A stretch of 6,470 bases of DNA from an uncultured Lachnospiraceae bacterium (GTDB lineage: Bacteria > Bacillota > Clostridia > Lachnospirales > Lachnospiraceae): contig CACZQX010000177.1 in the NCBI GenBank assembly GCA_902783445.1, forward strand, positions 1-6,470, written 5' to 3'. The notes under the pieces are model-generated. The model was not told where the DNA came from and did not search any database. It saw nothing but the letters and a program-made list of their open reading frames with translations. How positions within the stretch are numbered: the first letter of the stretch is position 1; every line of letters begins with the position of its first letter. Below, in pieces: positions 5,860 through 6,470 of this stretch. A program made the position numbers and the translations under genes.

Positions 5860-6470
5860 CTTGTTGGATTTTCCAAATTGGCTCTGAAACCATTAATTGT
5901 GTCCAAGAAGGTTTTTATTAAAGGATTTTTGTTTTTCTTATTCCATGCAACAACAATAGTCATGCGCTTTTCCATACCTTCAATTGGAAGTACCGTGACA
6001 CGGTCGTTGGAATTGATATGGTCGGTAATATATCCCGGAAGCAGAGCAAAACCAAGACCCGCCGCAACGGACAAAATGCTTGTTTCAACGTCCGAAGATA
6101 CATATTGTACGTTGGGAATCATATCCGCATCCGTAAAGAATTTCATAATTGTGGGATCTTGACCGTACCTGGAATTATCGCTTTTCATGGTGATTAATGG
6201 TGCACCGTCAAGTTCTTTCGGTTTTATCAAGTTTCTGTGAGCCAAAGGATGTGAAACCGGAACGATGGCTCTCATCGGAAATGTCTCAAAATCAACAAAT
6301 TCCACATCGGGAAATTTATCAATAAAAAATTTAAGATTAAAAATCAAATCGAATTCATTACTTAAAACATGATCGTATAAATTCGGAACATTATCGCGTT
6401 CCAAAGGAATGAACACGTTTGGATATTTTTCGTGAAAATCGGCCAAAATATTTGAAAGGCCGACTTTTTC
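5856..6470 (-). CDS. LysR-family transcriptional regulator, C-terminal effector domain (5'-truncated)
   Basis: This is the C-terminal 204 residues of a LysR-type regulator on the minus strand. The frame stays open to the right edge, so the start and the N-terminal winged helix-turn-helix (roughly the first 90-100 residues of a usual 300) lie outside the window. What remains is the periplasmic-binding-protein-like effector domain. It has FHEKYPNV at the first beta-alpha unit, a low-complexity acidic DxxFxL strand, VSHPLAHR at the usual interdomain position, and GLGFALLPGYI, the characteristic 'G.G...LP' loop near the end. A TTG at 6444-6446 is internal and not a start. Its stop overlaps the phosphoesterase stop in a convergent arrangement, so it is not in the same operon as the plus-strand genes. 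Its regulated genes are more likely to lie beyond the right edge. Ligand unknown. Confidence 0.9.
   Translation of the reverse strand, partial: EKVGLSNILADFHEKYPNVFIPLERDNVPNLYDHVLSNEFDLIFNLKFFIDKFPDVEFVDFETFPMRAIVPVSHPLAHRNLIKPKELDGAPLITMKSDNSRYGQDPTIMKFFTDADMIPNVQYVSSDVETSILSVAAGLGFALLPGYITDHINSNDRVTVLPIEGMEKRMTIVVAWNKKNKNPLIKTFLDTINGFRANLENPTS

Noticed and set aside
5864..5876. Inverted repeat TTGGA-TTT-TCCAA near the convergent junction as a terminator
   Set aside because: The stem is only 5 bp and AT-containing, it lies inside the LysR coding frame, and no T-run follows on either strand.

Overview
This AT-rich window has dense same-strand genes, strong AGGAGG-type ribosome binding sites and sigma-A-like promoter boxes. 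Together with the protein families present, this suggests a low-GC Gram-positive bacterium, most likely a Clostridia/Lachnospiraceae-type anaerobe. That placement is inference from style and family content; no rRNA or other taxonomic marker is present.

Layout: (1) bases 1-978 hold the 3' part of a MATE-family efflux pump gene, cut by the left edge. (2) 1029-2095 hold azlC and azlD, overlapping by one base, which encode a two-component branched-chain amino acid exporter. (3) 2158-3486 hold a complete second MATE pump of a different subgroup, possibly with its own promoter. (4) 3484-5859 look like a transcription unit that starts at a good extended -10 promoter. It contains an MscS-type mechanosensitive channel, a small HExxH protein with two CxxC pairs, and a membrane-anchored YkuE-like metallophosphoesterase. 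(5) 5856-6470 on the minus strand hold the effector domain of a LysR-family regulator, cut by the right edge, whose stop codon overlaps that of the phosphoesterase gene tail to tail.

The first four plus-strand genes are all exporters of small molecules (MATE, AzlC/AzlD, MATE). The MscS channel next to them also releases solutes, under membrane tension. The region therefore reads as an efflux and osmotic-release neighbourhood, followed by two putative metal-dependent proteins. There is no mobile element, CRISPR array, RNA gene or large non-coding stretch; the longest intergenic gap is 72 bases. No strong intrinsic terminator was seen at any junction. I found no convincing new biological system. 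The most under-described item is the small HExxH/CxxC protein at 4457-4912 and its linkage to the MscS channel and the phosphoesterase.
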